Part shown: in pieces, positions 44,337 through 54,536 of the stretch
Layout of the letters: every line of letters begins with the position of its first letter
How positions within the stretch are numbered: position 1 is the first letter of the stretch
Assembly (NCBI RefSeq): GCF_014395225.1
Contig: NZ_CP060723.1
Span: 3,038,001-3,102,000 of the forward strand
Length of the DNA: 64,000 bases
Source of the DNA: Pedobacter roseus
GTDB taxonomy: Bacteria; Bacteroidota; Bacteroidia; Sphingobacteriales; Sphingobacteriaceae
Direction of reading: 5' to 3'
Translations under genes and position numbers: made by a program
The notes under the pieces: model-generated
Database searches by the model: none
Seen by the model: the letters and a program-made list of their open reading frames with translations, nothing else
What the model was told of the DNA's origin: nothing

Positions 44337-44610
44337 AGTCTAATCTGTCGGTATATCGTGTAAGGGAAGTAATTTTTTTGAAGTTGGGTTGTTGGTTCAT
44401 TGCTCAATAGTTTGATAGTTGATAGCCTAGTGGTTAATTTGTAACATTCGATTCATTAACTCCGGACTACCGACTCCCTACCTTTCACGCTTAACACCAA
44501 GCGCAATACGCTAAACACGCAACATCATCTATCATACCTCTTCCGTTTTACATCGCAATAAAACTTTTTTACAACAACTGTGTTTAAATCCTAATCAGAT
44601 AAACTTTTCT

Positions 44611-45735
44611 ATGACTAACAATTTGCCCCTAACCGTTAAACGATCTATTGAATTATTGGGCCTTATGGCCATTGTAGCGGTGATGGTAATCGGTAGAGAC
44701 ATCATAATGCCGATGTTGATGGCTTTTTTCATCAGCATTATGTTATTGCCCGTTTACCGCTTTTTAAAAAGGAAAAAAATTCCGGAAACGTTGGCCATTA
44801 TCCTTCCAATATTATTGGTTGCGCTATTTGTTGCCTTAATAGTTTGGTTCTTTTCCAATCAGATCGGTATTTTGGTAAAAGATTTTCCACAGATCAAAGC
44901 CAATGTAACACAGCACATTAACTCTTTAAGCGACTGGATCAGCAGGATAACGCATTATGATGATAAACAACAAAAAGCCTTTATCCAGGGCAAAAGCGAC
45001 GACCTGATGAACATGGGCACTTCGCTTGCAGGAGGTGCCGCGGTAACGCTAAGTGGTATTTTTGTATTTATCGGCCTGTTACCGATCTACATCTACCTGA
45101 TGCTTTTTTACAAAGACATTTTATTGCGCTTCATTTTTATGTGGTTTAAAACCGATGACCATCCAAAAGTAAAAGAAGCCATTTATGAAACTGAATCGAT
45201 CATAAAAAGTTACCTCATTGGTTTACTGATCCAGATTACCTATATGACCATTTTATTGGGTGGGATATTAATGTTAATCGGTATTAAACATGCGCTTTTA
45301 ATAGGCGTAATTTTCGCTATTTTAAACCTGATTCCTTATGTAGGGGCTTTAATAGGTAATGTAATCGGCGTATTATTAACGCTTACCTCCTCACAGGAAT
45401 TATGGCCGGTAATTACGGTTTTAGGTGTGATTGCCTTTGTTCAGTTTCTGGATAACAACATCCTGATGCCAAGGATTGTAGGTTCTAAAGTAAAAATAAA
45501 TGCTATGTTTGCCATCCTTGGGGTATTTATTGGCGGAAGCATTGCAGGCGTCTCCGGGATGTTCCTTGCTTTGCCAATTGTAGCTGTACTCAAAGTTATC
45601 TTCGACCGTACCGAATCATTTAAACAATGGGGTGTACTGCTGGGCGATGAACGTCCGGCCAAAAGCCCGATGACATTTGCAACTTTTAGAAAGAAGAAAC
45701 CTGTTGCAACGAAATCGGGGATTGAAGGGAAATAG
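44611..45735 (+). CDS. AI-2E family transporter (permease)
   Basis: 374 residues with about eight membrane spans: three at the N-terminus (SIELLGLMAIVAVMVIG, MPMLMAFFISIMLLPVY, TLAIILPILLVALFVALIVWF), a soluble stretch of about 80 residues, then the conserved C-terminal half (GVIFAILNLIPYVGALIGNVIG, ILMPRIVGSKVKINAMFAILGVFIGGSIAGVSGMFLALPI). The family includes possible exporters of AI-2 and Na+/H+ exchangers; the substrate cannot be deduced. The gene is monocistronic and divergent from mnmE. Its stop codon TAG is the first part of a TAGTCTT heptamer array. Confidence 0.92.
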   Translation: MTNNLPLTVKRSIELLGLMAIVAVMVIGRDIIMPMLMAFFISIMLLPVYRFLKRKKIPETLAIILPILLVALFVALIVWFFSNQIGILVKDFPQIKANVTQHINSLSDWISRITHYDDKQQKAFIQGKSDDLMNMGTSLAGGAAVTLSGIFVFIGLLPIYIYLMLFYKDILLRFIFMWFKTDDHPKVKEAIYETESIIKSYLIGLLIQITYMTILLGGILMLIGIKHALLIGVIFAILNLIPYVGALIGNVIGVLLTLTSSQELWPVITVLGVIAFVQFLDNNILMPRIVGSKVKINAMFAILGVFIGGSIAGVSGMFLALPIVAVLKVIFDRTESFKQWGVLLGDERPAKSPMTFATFRKKKPVATKSGIEGK

Positions 45736-45754
45736 TCTTTAGTCTTTAGTCTTT
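45734..45754. repeat. Heptamer array AGTCTTT x3
   Basis: Three perfect tandem copies that begin inside the permease stop codon. They belong to the AGTCnnn heptamer family also seen near 44456, 51579, 51773 and 63031. Confidence 0.7.
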
Positions 45755-45764
45755 AAATAGAAAA

Positions 45765-45803
45765 CAAAAAGCATCGCTGGATTAAACTAGCGATGCTTTT
45801 TTT
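45765..45803. terminator. Bidirectional terminator hairpin, copy 1
   Basis: AAAAAGCATCGCT-loop-AGCGATGCTTTTT, between the convergent permease and T9SS genes. It is closely similar in sequence to the hairpin at 49584-49620. Confidence 0.85.
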
Positions 45804-45884
45804 ATTAATCCTTTTTACATTATATATTATACCAATTCACCAATTAAAGATGTTGCATTTATTTTTTTGCTTACCAGGTAAATA

Positions 45885-48800
45885 TTAATATAGTAAAGTT
45901 ATCGAGCCTGTAACTATTTCACACGCTTGACTTAATTTTATGATATAGTAATATACACCTACCGGAAGTCTGGAACCCTTAATCGTTCCATCAAATGGCA
46001 TGTTATATCCCACAGATTCATAAACTTTGTTTCCAACTCTATTAAAAATTTGAATTTGTGCCTTGGGATAATTTTCAATACCCTTCAAATTCCAAATATC
46101 ATTAATACCATCGTTGTTAGGTGAAATCGAATTTGCTACAGTTAATCCTGATAAGCCTACTGTTATTTTCACTTCCAATTTTATACTTTCGCAATCGCCG
46201 ATGCGTTGAGCAATAAAGTAATTTTTATCACCTCTCACATCAACTTTAAAAATCCCGCTAACAGAAACGTCTATAGGAAATGAAGACTCCTCACTTTCAT
46301 AAAGGGCATAGCTGGTGGCTTTTATCGATCCACTTGCCCGCAAAGTTGCCTCACCCGGTGAACAAAGTTGAATTGGTGTAACAGTTGGTGCTGTAATTTG
46401 GCTGGTAAGATTATCTACCACAACATTCGAAATCAATGGCGAGCAATTTAAAGCATCAGTAACTTCCAGTTTATAATTACCTTTGGGTAAATTGTATATG
46501 TCTAAATTATTGCCAACCTGAATACCAGCGCTATTAGTCCATTTATAGCTATAAGGTGCAAAGCCACCACTAATTTGCATTCCAGTAATACTTCCCAATC
46601 TTTGATTACAATTATCATCTGCAATACGAACATTGCTATTTACTAAAGCAAGTTCAGCTTGTCTTTTAATGCTGTAAGTAATCAGATATATTTCGCAACC
46701 ATTATCATCTATTCCATAAACACTATAATCTCCAGCATCAACATTTTCAAGTACAGCCGTATTACCCCCAACAGTGTTACCCGATTTGTCTTCCCATCTA
46801 TAACTTTTTGGCAGATGGCTTGTATTTTGCATCGTAACTATGATTTTTCCATTATTTAATCCACAAGAGGCATCGGTAATTATTTTTGTAATGCCCCTGG
46901 CATCGATCAAATTTGGCTGCGTAACTAAGGTAAGATCATAAGTTTTATTACATGACGGATTTGAAGCTGTTAACTGGTAACTTCCGGAAGGCACACCATC
47001 CAAATCCAACTGATTACCAACTACTTGACCACCAATATTTTTCCAGGTATAGGAATTAGCTCCGGTTATCAGCAAACCTTTTATACTTCCATTACTACCG
47101 GAACAATTAGGATTGAAAACTTGTTTCTGGCTATCATCAATGGTAATGGCATTGGCATCCGGAATGGTAATGACCGGTGTAATTACTGCTCCGCAACTAG
47201 ATTGGTCTGAAACTTCTAAAGTGTATTTGCCGGGCGGCTGATTTACCAAATCCTTAATGCTTGCAACCTGCACATTGTTGCCGTTTTTCCATTTATAAGT
47301 CAAAGTGCCACTTCCAGTTGCTATAATTCCAGTAATGCTGCCAGAATTTGTACCACAATTAGCTGGCTTTATTGATAGGGAAAGCAGGCTAATGTTTGGT
47401 CCGGTAGTAGTAATTAAGGTAACCGGCCCATAAGTATCTGTACAACTATTATCCAATGTGGATATGCTTAAAGTATATTTTCCTGGTGTAACATTGGTTA
47501 AATTTAGTGTTGTAGCTACTTCTGTACCCAATTCATTTTTCCAACTATAAACTGTAGGTGATGAAGTATTATTTACAACCTGTAAACCGCTGATGCTGCC
47601 ACCGGTACCACAAGCTGGATTTCGTGTCTGAACATTTGTGGCATTTGTTATCAATCCCTTTTTAATTTCAAACCACGGTGTTACTTCACTACAATCTCCA
47701 TTGGTTGCCTTTAACCGATAAGTACCAATTGGCACATTTAAAAGATCTTTTCCCCTACCCACAACATTTCCTGTAGCATCCAGCCATTCTACGTATGAGG
47801 CACTTAAGGGCAACAGACCTGTAATAGAGCCAGTACTACCGCATGTATTAATAACTTTAACGCCCGAAACATCAACCCTGATTCGGGTAAATTCGGAAGT
47901 TATACCATTTAATGTAGCTGATGCAATTACCGATCTTAATAGTACACCACTGTATTGCCAATTTCCACTCGCGTCCGCTACTGCAGTGGCAAAATAGGTT
48001 TCAGGAGAACATGTTCCACACAAGTCGCTGTAAAAAAGTTCTATTGTTGAGTTTGGTGTAGCCGTACCAGATAAAGTGCTAGCAGTTGTACCGGTAATCT
48101 CCACCTTTGGTGGAGTTCTCATTCCATAATTATCTAAAATCATGGGATAAGAATTCGTTGTACAAAAAAAACTGTTTTTATTAATTGCAGCAGAAGTATT
48201 TGGCCACACGTTAATGGGTTTACAATACCCAATATAATTTGCATCAGCAGGGTTATCACCTCCTATTTGTACTTTATCAACGTAGTAAACAAAAATACCA
48301 GTCTGAACATTTGTTATTTTAATGAGATTTCGGCTTACGCCAATATAATTCCTCTTAATTTCCACCGGATTTTTAACTCCGCTAAGTTGAATAGCAGTTG
48401 AACCACCAACAACGTTATCTTCAATTTTAATGGTGCTCAACGTGTAAGGCGCACTGGAACCAATGTAAATACCCGCATTAGCAGCTAAATTATTAGCTAC
48501 ACTCAAATCTAAATTATTGCCAAGAATATTGTATTTGAAATTGATAAATGCCGGAGTAGTATATATTGGATCTGCATATTGCCCGGTGTTAATTTGATTG
48601 ACATAAAAACCCTTAGCAACTACATTCTGTCCTCCTGGCGTACCATCTCCAATATTTACAATGCCATATAGATTTTGCATGTACGCATTATATGATTGCA
48701 AGGCATTTGTCCGCGGAGGTTCCGTTAAACCATCGGCTTCCACACCCAGGAAAGTAGATTTCATCGAAAAATTTTCAACATAACTGTCGTTATTAGATGA

Positions 48801-49367
48801 CAGGCGAAAATTTGAGGCCAGATCACGATTAAAACCACAAATTACGTTACCCCTGCCCACATCACCTAACCTGATATTTTTTGATGCCGTCATCGCGACA
48901 CCTATTACCCGCTCAAATATTACACCCGAAGAAAGATTAAAAACTGTGATATTCCGAATGTACAAACCATAAATACCTACATCATTCACAGTATTGATAT
49001 TAAGACCAATATAGGAGTTCTGAAAGGTAAAAGCCGCTATAACTTGAATTTTAGCTGTACTGCGACCAAAAACAATTCCAGTTTGTGTCGATCCATCGAT
49101 ATCCAGATTTGAAGAAACATCTGGCAATTGACTTAACAAGGTTATTGTTCTTCCGCCTTCACTTTGATCTGCTAAATTAAAATGAATAAAGTCTTTATCG
49201 GTACTGCCATTAGCAGCCGCTTTGATTAATGCATCTCTTAAAGTTCCCGAACCAGCATCTGCGTTTGAAGTTACAATAAAAACCTCTGCATGAGTGTCTA
49301 AAGAAAAAAGGATAAAAATCGCAAATAAAAATGAAGCGAGAATAAATTTAAACGTTAACCTAATCAT
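45885..49367 (-). CDS. Large secreted repeat protein with gliding-motility (T9SS type B) C-terminal domain
   Basis: 1160 residues. A signal peptide (cleavage near THA-E, about residue 28) precedes a parallel beta-helix-like region opening FIVTSNADAGSGTLRDAL. From about residue 500 there are six repeats of about 85 residues, each starting with C-x(1-3)-G/N-S-I-x-G and containing a Y-x-W-K/T-N core and a P-x-G-x-Y-x-L strand (SprB-like repeats). The last about 85 residues are the gliding-motility-associated domain (ANSISPNNDGINDIWNLKG, QIFNRVGNKVY, PVGVYYYIIKL), the export and anchoring signal of type IX secretion. It is probably a surface adhesin or matrix protein. Confidence 0.9.
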   Translation of the reverse strand: MIRLTFKFILASFLFAIFILFSLDTHAEVFIVTSNADAGSGTLRDALIKAAANGSTDKDFIHFNLADQSEGGRTITLLSQLPDVSSNLDIDGSTQTGIVFGRSTAKIQVIAAFTFQNSYIGLNINTVNDVGIYGLYIRNITVFNLSSGVIFERVIGVAMTASKNIRLGDVGRGNVICGFNRDLASNFRLSSNNDSYVENFSMKSTFLGVEADGLTEPPRTNALQSYNAYMQNLYGIVNIGDGTPGGQNVVAKGFYVNQINTGQYADPIYTTPAFINFKYNILGNNLDLSVANNLAANAGIYIGSSAPYTLSTIKIEDNVVGGSTAIQLSGVKNPVEIKRNYIGVSRNLIKITNVQTGIFVYYVDKVQIGGDNPADANYIGYCKPINVWPNTSAAINKNSFFCTTNSYPMILDNYGMRTPPKVEITGTTASTLSGTATPNSTIELFYSDLCGTCSPETYFATAVADASGNWQYSGVLLRSVIASATLNGITSEFTRIRVDVSGVKVINTCGSTGSITGLLPLSASYVEWLDATGNVVGRGKDLLNVPIGTYRLKATNGDCSEVTPWFEIKKGLITNATNVQTRNPACGTGGSISGLQVVNNTSSPTVYSWKNELGTEVATTLNLTNVTPGKYTLSISTLDNSCTDTYGPVTLITTTGPNISLLSLSIKPANCGTNSGSITGIIATGSGTLTYKWKNGNNVQVASIKDLVNQPPGKYTLEVSDQSSCGAVITPVITIPDANAITIDDSQKQVFNPNCSGSNGSIKGLLITGANSYTWKNIGGQVVGNQLDLDGVPSGSYQLTASNPSCNKTYDLTLVTQPNLIDARGITKIITDASCGLNNGKIIVTMQNTSHLPKSYRWEDKSGNTVGGNTAVLENVDAGDYSVYGIDDNGCEIYLITYSIKRQAELALVNSNVRIADDNCNQRLGSITGMQISGGFAPYSYKWTNSAGIQVGNNLDIYNLPKGNYKLEVTDALNCSPLISNVVVDNLTSQITAPTVTPIQLCSPGEATLRASGSIKATSYALYESEESSFPIDVSVSGIFKVDVRGDKNYFIAQRIGDCESIKLEVKITVGLSGLTVANSISPNNDGINDIWNLKGIENYPKAQIQIFNRVGNKVYESVGYNMPFDGTIKGSRLPVGVYYYIIKLSQACEIVTGSITLLY

Positions 49368-49785
49368 AGATAAACAAATCTACTAAGATTATCTTATTTT
49401 AATAACGCATCGTAGGCAAATCTCAAAATCGTTCCGAAAACCACGCTTAAAAAGAAAACACGCACAGGTAAGCTGTAATTAAACTTAACCTGCTTAGCGT
49501 ATTTAAAAGCGGAAAGTGTAGTAACTGCCTTAGATGGGATTTTTAAATTGAGCGTTACAACTGTTTAATTTTTAACAGAAAACAAAAAGCATCGCAAGGT
49601 TTAACCTTGCGATGCTTTTTTATTTTTTACTGTCATTCTGAACGCAGTAAGAATCTTTTTGCTAAAGAGTTTGTAGATCTCTCCCCACCTGTACTGGCAG
49701 ACATTCCGTTGCACTACAGTCGAGATAACGCATATTCAAGCGCCCATCCCATCTTCCATCTCACCTCTTCCGTAATCCATCTTTC
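49368..49785. other. Intergenic region with hairpin and REP-like word
   Basis: 418 bp. It contains the terminator at 49584-49620 and a degenerate Bacteroidota REP-like word, GTCATTCTGAACGCAGTAAG, at about 49632. The remainder shows no gene. The T9SS gene promoter should lie close to 49370-49450, but no clear element is seen. Confidence 0.5.
49584..49620. terminator. Bidirectional terminator hairpin, copy 2
   Basis: A perfect palindrome AAAAAGCATCGCAAGGTT / AACCTTGCGATGCTTTTT. Its outer 12 bases and the preceding GAAAAC are the same as in copy 1 at 45765, so the two hairpins flank the T9SS gene as near-duplicates. It ends no gene in the plus direction. In the minus direction it follows argS. 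Confidence 0.8.
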
Positions 49786-51558
49786 TTACATCCGCTCCGG
49801 CGAAGTAATCCCTAAAATCAACATCCCTGCATGTATAATATCAGCAGTTTTCTTGCTTAAATTTAAACGGAACTGTTTCACATCACCCTCTTCGGTTTTT
49901 ACGATCGGCGGTACCTCATGATAAAACTTGTTGAACAGCTTCGCCAGTTCGTATAAATAGTTGGCCAAACTTGCCGGACTATAAGCCTTAGCTGCAATCG
50001 CAATTTCTTCAGGATATTTAGCCAATTGTAAGATCATTTCCAATTCTACTTCCGATATACCCGAAAACTGCTCACTGCCAACCGCAAACTGATAATTGGT
50101 TTTACTTAACAACGATTTAATCCTCGCGTGCGTATACTGTATAAACGGACCAGTATTTCCCTGAAAATCGATACTTTCAGCAGGATTGAACAATAAACGT
50201 TTCTTCGGTTCAACCTTTAATAAAAAGTATTTCAAGGCACCTAAACCAATATTTTTATATAGTTCTTCTTTATCTTCTTCGCTAAAATCGTTGGTTTTAC
50301 CCAATTCTTCTGTTTTCTCGCGGGCGGTGGTTACCATGCTTTCAATCAGTTCATCTGCATCAACAACGGTTCCCTCGCGGCTTTTCATTTTGCCATTCGG
50401 TAAATCAACCATTCCGTATGATAGATGGTATAAACCTTTTGCCCAGCTTTTGCCCAGTTTCTCCAAAATCAGGAATAACACCTTAAAATGATAATCCTGC
50501 TCATTACCAACCACATAAATCGACTCATCCATATTGAAATCGTCGTGTTTCATTTCGGCAGTACCCAAATCCTGTGTAATGTAAACCGAAGTTCCATCAG
50601 CACGTAAAACCAGTTTTTGGTCTAAACCATCAGCAGTTAAATCAATCCACACCGAACCATCTTCTTTTTTAAAGAAAACGCCTTTGGCCAAACCTTCATC
50701 AACCGTACCTTTTCCTAATAAATAGGTATTGCTTTCGTAATAGAATTTATCAAAATCTACGCCCAGGTTTTTATAAGTCACATTAAAACCCGCGTAAACC
50801 CACTCGTTCATGGTTTTCCAAAGCGAAACCACTTCCTCATCACCTTGCTCCCATTTCAAAAGCATTTGTTGTGCTTCCTTAATCAACGGTGCATTTTTCT
50901 TCGCTTCGTCTTCAGTTTGTCCTTCCGCTTTTAAAGCATCAATTTCTTTTTTGTACTCTTTATCAAAAATCACATAGTATTTTCCAACTAAATGATCGCC
51001 TTTCAAACCAGTACTTTCAGGTGTTTCGCCATTGCCCCATTTTTGCCAGGCCAACATCGATTTACAGATGTGGATACCACGATCATTAACCAGATTTACC
51101 TTTACCACATCGTAACCATAGGCTTTTAACAGCTCCGAAACCGAATAACCCAACAAGTTATTACGCACATGGCCCAGGTGAAGCGGTTTATTGGTATTTG
51201 GAGAAGAATATTCTACCATCACTTTTTTACCATTCGGTGCATATACACCAAAATCGGGTTTTAAAATTTCTTCGTTAAACTGTTTTAAGAAATAACTTTC
51301 GGCAATACTTAAGTTCAAAAAGCCTTTAACCACATTAAATTTGGTTACATCGGCTACATTGGCAACCAGGTATTCTCCAATTTCGTTTGCAGTCTGCTCA
51401 GGCGATTTCTTCGAAATTTTAGTAATCGGAAAAACAACAATCGTTGCCTGTCCTTCAAATTCCTTACGGGTATCTTGTATGTTGATTACACTTTCAGCAA
51501 CTTCTTCTTTATAAAGTTCAAGAATGGCTTTCTGTGTTGCGGCAATAATAAAATTCAT
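49786..51558 (-). CDS. argS: Arginyl-tRNA synthetase
   Basis: 590 residues, the normal length for a bacterial class I ArgRS. It charges tRNA-Arg. It has the HIGH-like motif in SSPNTNKPLHLGHVRNNLLG, a KMSKS-like GKMKSREGTVVDADEL, and the C-terminal anticodon-binding helical domain ending in LGITSPERM, the highly conserved family terminus. It is transcribed divergently from the arginine deiminase-like gene, and the 382-bp gap between them contains heptamer arrays. Confidence 0.97.
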   Translation of the reverse strand: MNFIIAATQKAILELYKEEVAESVINIQDTRKEFEGQATIVVFPITKISKKSPEQTANEIGEYLVANVADVTKFNVVKGFLNLSIAESYFLKQFNEEILKPDFGVYAPNGKKVMVEYSSPNTNKPLHLGHVRNNLLGYSVSELLKAYGYDVVKVNLVNDRGIHICKSMLAWQKWGNGETPESTGLKGDHLVGKYYVIFDKEYKKEIDALKAEGQTEDEAKKNAPLIKEAQQMLLKWEQGDEEVVSLWKTMNEWVYAGFNVTYKNLGVDFDKFYYESNTYLLGKGTVDEGLAKGVFFKKEDGSVWIDLTADGLDQKLVLRADGTSVYITQDLGTAEMKHDDFNMDESIYVVGNEQDYHFKVLFLILEKLGKSWAKGLYHLSYGMVDLPNGKMKSREGTVVDADELIESMVTTAREKTEELGKTNDFSEEDKEELYKNIGLGALKYFLLKVEPKKRLLFNPAESIDFQGNTGPFIQYTHARIKSLLSKTNYQFAVGSEQFSGISEVELEMILQLAKYPEEIAIAAKAYSPASLANYLYELAKLFNKFYHEVPPIVKTEEGDVKQFRLNLSKKTADIIHAGMLILGITSPERM

Positions 51559-51578
51559 GTGCCAAAAATAGAGAAAAA

Positions 51579-51606
51579 AGTCCGAAGTCGGGAGTCCGAA
51601 GTCTGA
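51579..51606. repeat. Heptamer array, AGTCCGA-type, four units
   Basis: Four consecutive 7-bp units: AGTCCGA, AGTCGGG, AGTCCGA, AGTCTGA. It is imperfect but exactly in 7-bp register. Confidence 0.65.
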
Positions 51607-51772
51607 AGATTTTTCAGCTAAAATTTCAATTTTCAGTGTTTTAAGGGGTTTGGAAAGGTACTGTAGTGCCTGTCGGTGCCGATAGTCCTTCTTTTCGCTA
51701 TAGTCCCGATTGAAGGAATCGGGAGCTGCCGCTACAATAAGGTTTATTATATTTAGTTCTTTGCAATAAAAA

Positions 51773-51807
51773 AGTCCGGAGACCGAAGTCCGGGGTCGGA
51801 AGACAGG
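51773..51807. repeat. Heptamer array, AGTCCGG-type, five units
   Basis: Five 7-bp units in register: AGTCCGG, AGACCGA, AGTCCGG, GGTCGGA, AGACAGG. Confidence 0.6.
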
Positions 51808-51915
51808 ATGCCTGTAACATAAAACTTATTAGGCTTCAAAATTTCAGACCATCTACTTTCAAACTATATCTTCCGACTTTCGGACCACGGACTTTCAGAC
51901 TCTCAAAAATTCTAA

Positions 51916-51923
51916 TAGATTTG
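51916..51923 (+). promoter_or_regulatory. Candidate -7 promoter element of the deiminase gene
   Basis: TAGATTTG matches TAnnTTTG, 17 bp before the ATG at 51941. This leaves a short leader. A clear -33 TTG is not seen. Confidence 0.45.
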
Positions 51924-51940
51924 TAACAACTAACTTATTT

Positions 51941-53392
51941 ATGAGCGAGCAAAACCCAAATTTTAAAGTGAGCGTAAACACCGAAATCGGCAGGTTGCGT
52001 AAATTATTAATACATAGTCCGGACAGTGGTTTGGGCAAAGTGGTACCTTCTAAAGCACAAGATTGGCTTTTTGAAGATATTGTACATTTAGATACCATCC
52101 GTAAGGGCGAATACGATTATTATATAAAACTGCTGATGTATTTTCTTGATCCTGATAAGATTAAAGGAAAACTGGACGAAATAGATTCAGAAGCGTCTGA
52201 TCGTAATTTTTATAAACCCAATCACCCTGATTTCCACAATTCTAAATCTGTCATCGAGATTCAGAACCTGCTGAGCGAAATGCTCGAAAACGAATCCATC
52301 CGGAAAAAACTGGTTGCGGCCGTATGTGCCATAGAAGGTTGTACCTATAAAGTACAGTTAGAGTTAACCAATACTGATCCTAAACAATTGGCCGAGATTT
52401 TTATCTCCGGTACATTGGCCAACGATACCATGATTTTTGCGCCGATCCCCAATCTGATTTTTACCAGGGATGTGGGCATTACGATCAATAATCATGTCCT
52501 GTTAAACAAACCTGCTAAAAAAGCACGTGTACGCGAAACGCTCCTAATGCGTTATATTTTCTTCAACCATCCGCTGTTCGAAGCTTATCGCGATAACATT
52601 CTGGAAATTCCGGACGTAACCATGCACTTCTTACGTCCCGGAGACGAACCTGCGTTCAGCACCACCTTAGAAGGTGGCGATGTGATGATGGTAAGTCCAA
52701 ACCACGTATTGATTGGTTGTAGTGAAAGAACCTCTGAACATGGTGCAAACGAAGCCATTAAATTGTTGTTCGATCAGGATGTGGTAGAAAAAGTTACGGT
52801 AGTAAAAATACCAAGCAAACGCGATTATATGCACCTGGACACTGTTTTTACGCAGGTGAAACGCAATACCTGGGTAATTTTAAATTCGATTGCACATTCT
52901 CCAAAATACAATCCTTATGAGCCGATTAATTTTTTAAAAGAGCCCGAAAAACTGGAAGCAACTACTGCCATTCAGTTTACAAAAGCCAATCCACAGGAGC
53001 CAAAACATTTCGAACATGTAGAAGCTTTGTTGAATGATATTAGTCAGAACGACTTAAAAAGCAGCGAACCGACCAAAATTATCTACAGTGGAAATAATCA
53101 GTTCCCTTACGATTCGCGTGAGCAATGGACAGATTCCTGCAATCTTTTGGCCATTAAAGAAGGTGTGGTTTTAGGCTACGATAGAAACGATAAAACCGTT
53201 GAAGCTTTTAAAGCTGCCGGATTTGATGTGGTTGACGTGAAAGACCTGATCCGGGATTTAGAAAGCGGCAAAATAAGCGCCGAAACGATAACCGATACAC
53301 TGATTTTAATGCCTTCGGCAGAATTATCACGTGCACGCGGTGGTTTCCATTGTATGAGTTTGCCAATATTGAGGGATGATTTAGTTCAGTAG
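51941..53392 (+). CDS. Arginine deiminase-like amidinohydrolase
   Basis: 483 residues, longer than typical ADI (about 410). The guanidine-modifying fold is evident: the start GRLRKLLIHSPD, FTRD (residues about 178-181), EGGD in TTLEGGDVMM, the catalytic His in MHLDTVFTQ and the nucleophilic Cys in GGFHCMSLPILR near the C-terminus. All catalytic residues of arginine deiminase are in place, so hydrolysis of arginine to citrulline and ammonia is likely. The extra length is in a loop with charged insertions (about 85-110 and 330-370). It lies beside argS, a CtlX-like gene and arginine decarboxylase. Confidence 0.88.
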   Translation: MSEQNPNFKVSVNTEIGRLRKLLIHSPDSGLGKVVPSKAQDWLFEDIVHLDTIRKGEYDYYIKLLMYFLDPDKIKGKLDEIDSEASDRNFYKPNHPDFHNSKSVIEIQNLLSEMLENESIRKKLVAAVCAIEGCTYKVQLELTNTDPKQLAEIFISGTLANDTMIFAPIPNLIFTRDVGITINNHVLLNKPAKKARVRETLLMRYIFFNHPLFEAYRDNILEIPDVTMHFLRPGDEPAFSTTLEGGDVMMVSPNHVLIGCSERTSEHGANEAIKLLFDQDVVEKVTVVKIPSKRDYMHLDTVFTQVKRNTWVILNSIAHSPKYNPYEPINFLKEPEKLEATTAIQFTKANPQEPKHFEHVEALLNDISQNDLKSSEPTKIIYSGNNQFPYDSREQWTDSCNLLAIKEGVVLGYDRNDKTVEAFKAAGFDVVDVKDLIRDLESGKISAETITDTLILMPSAELSRARGGFHCMSLPILRDDLVQ

Positions 53393-53510
53393 CTCATTTG
53401 CCATTGGTTCATTTGTTGTGGTGTATAGGCTTAAACGCCTAGTATAATGATCAACATGAACCAATGAGCAGCCCCCCAAATGAACTAGTGAACAAATGAC
53501 CAATTAACAA

Positions 53511-54443
53511 ATGACAAGTGAACCAATGAACCAAACGACAAACCATATCCTCATGATCCGCCCTGTTGATTTTAAATTCAACGAGCAAACGGCTGGAAAT
53601 AACATGTTCCAAATTGCATCTGCAGATAGCGATGTACAAGAACAGGCCTTAAAAGAATTTGATGCTTTTGTTAATCTTTTGCGCAATAATGATGTCGATG
53701 TTACTGTAGTGAATGATACGTTAGAACCTGAAACGCCGGATTCTATTTTCCCGAACAATTGGGTTTCCTTTCACGAGGATGGCTCGGTATACCTTTATCC
53801 CATGTTTTCCGAAAATCGCAGGTTAGAGCGCCGCAATGAAATTTTGGATGGACTAAAAAACAAATTCGAGGTAAACCACATTAGTGATTTAAGCTTTTAC
53901 GAGAAACAATATGCTTTTTTAGAGGGCACTGGAAGTATGGTATTAGACCGTACCAATAAAATTGCTTATGCTTGTTTAAGTGTACGCACCGATGCAGAAG
54001 TGCTGAACAATTTCTGTATGCTTACGGGATATGAGCCCGTGGCTTTTCAGGCGGTTGATGCTACAAATTTCCCAATTTACCACACCAATGTAATGATGTG
54101 CATCGGCGACCGTTTTGCGGTGATCTGTCTCGATTCAATTAAAGATTCTGAAGAAAGATTAAATGTAACCATCAGTTTAAAAGGTACAGGAAAAGAAATT
54201 ATAGAGATCAGTTTAGAGCAGATGAACAAATTTGCGGGTAACATGCTGCAGGTAAGCAATGCAACCGGCGAAAGTTTATTGGTAATGTCTGAACAGGCTT
54301 ATTTATCATTAGATGCTGAGCAAATTGCTGCACTTGAAAAGTATAGCCGAATTATTTATGCCCCACTTTACACCATCGAAAAAAATGGTGGTGGCAGTGC
54401 AAGGTGTATGCTCGCGGAGATACATTTGCCAGGTAAAGATTAA
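53511..54443 (+). CDS. ctlX: CtlX-like citrulline/arginine-related amidinotransferase-fold hydrolase
   Basis: 310 residues (an in-frame ATG five codons in is equally possible). It is a pentein-fold protein: HILMIRPVDFKFNEQTAGNN, DSIFPNNWVSFHEDG, EGTGSMVLD, the conserved His in YHTNVMMCIG, and the nucleophilic C299 in GGGSARCMLAEI. It matches the group named after the citrulline hydrolase CtlX of Francisella; the exact substrate is inferred. It follows the deiminase gene by 118 bp on the same strand, so the two may act one after the other on arginine and citrulline. Confidence 0.85.
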   Translation: MTSEPMNQTTNHILMIRPVDFKFNEQTAGNNMFQIASADSDVQEQALKEFDAFVNLLRNNDVDVTVVNDTLEPETPDSIFPNNWVSFHEDGSVYLYPMFSENRRLERRNEILDGLKNKFEVNHISDLSFYEKQYAFLEGTGSMVLDRTNKIAYACLSVRTDAEVLNNFCMLTGYEPVAFQAVDATNFPIYHTNVMMCIGDRFAVICLDSIKDSEERLNVTISLKGTGKEIIEISLEQMNKFAGNMLQVSNATGESLLVMSEQAYLSLDAEQIAALEKYSRIIYAPLYTIEKNGGGSARCMLAEIHLPGKD

Positions 54444-54453
54444 TTCCCGCCAT

Positions 54454-54480
54454 GGTTCGTGTCTCCACGAACCATTTTTA
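54454..54480 (+). terminator. Terminator after the CtlX-like gene
   Basis: GGTTCGTG-TCTC-CACGAACC, an 8-bp perfect stem, is followed by ATTTTTATTTTTG. It is the first of four copies of this hairpin (others at 54870, 55201 and 55439). Confidence 0.75.
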
Positions 54481-54536
54481 TTTTTGCCACAGATGCACTG
54501 AAAACACGGAAAATAATATCCTAATTTTATATTTAA

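Larger units (their letters stand above)
51559..51940. other. Divergent argS/deiminase intergenic region with heptamer arrays
   Basis: 382 bp. Arrays of AGTCnnn heptamers lie at 51579-51606 and 51773-51807, and a related minus-strand array at about 51871-51903, so the region begins and ends with copies in opposite orientation. A hairpin CCCGATT-GAAGG-AATCGGG lies near 51704-51722. No gene. Confidence 0.6.
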
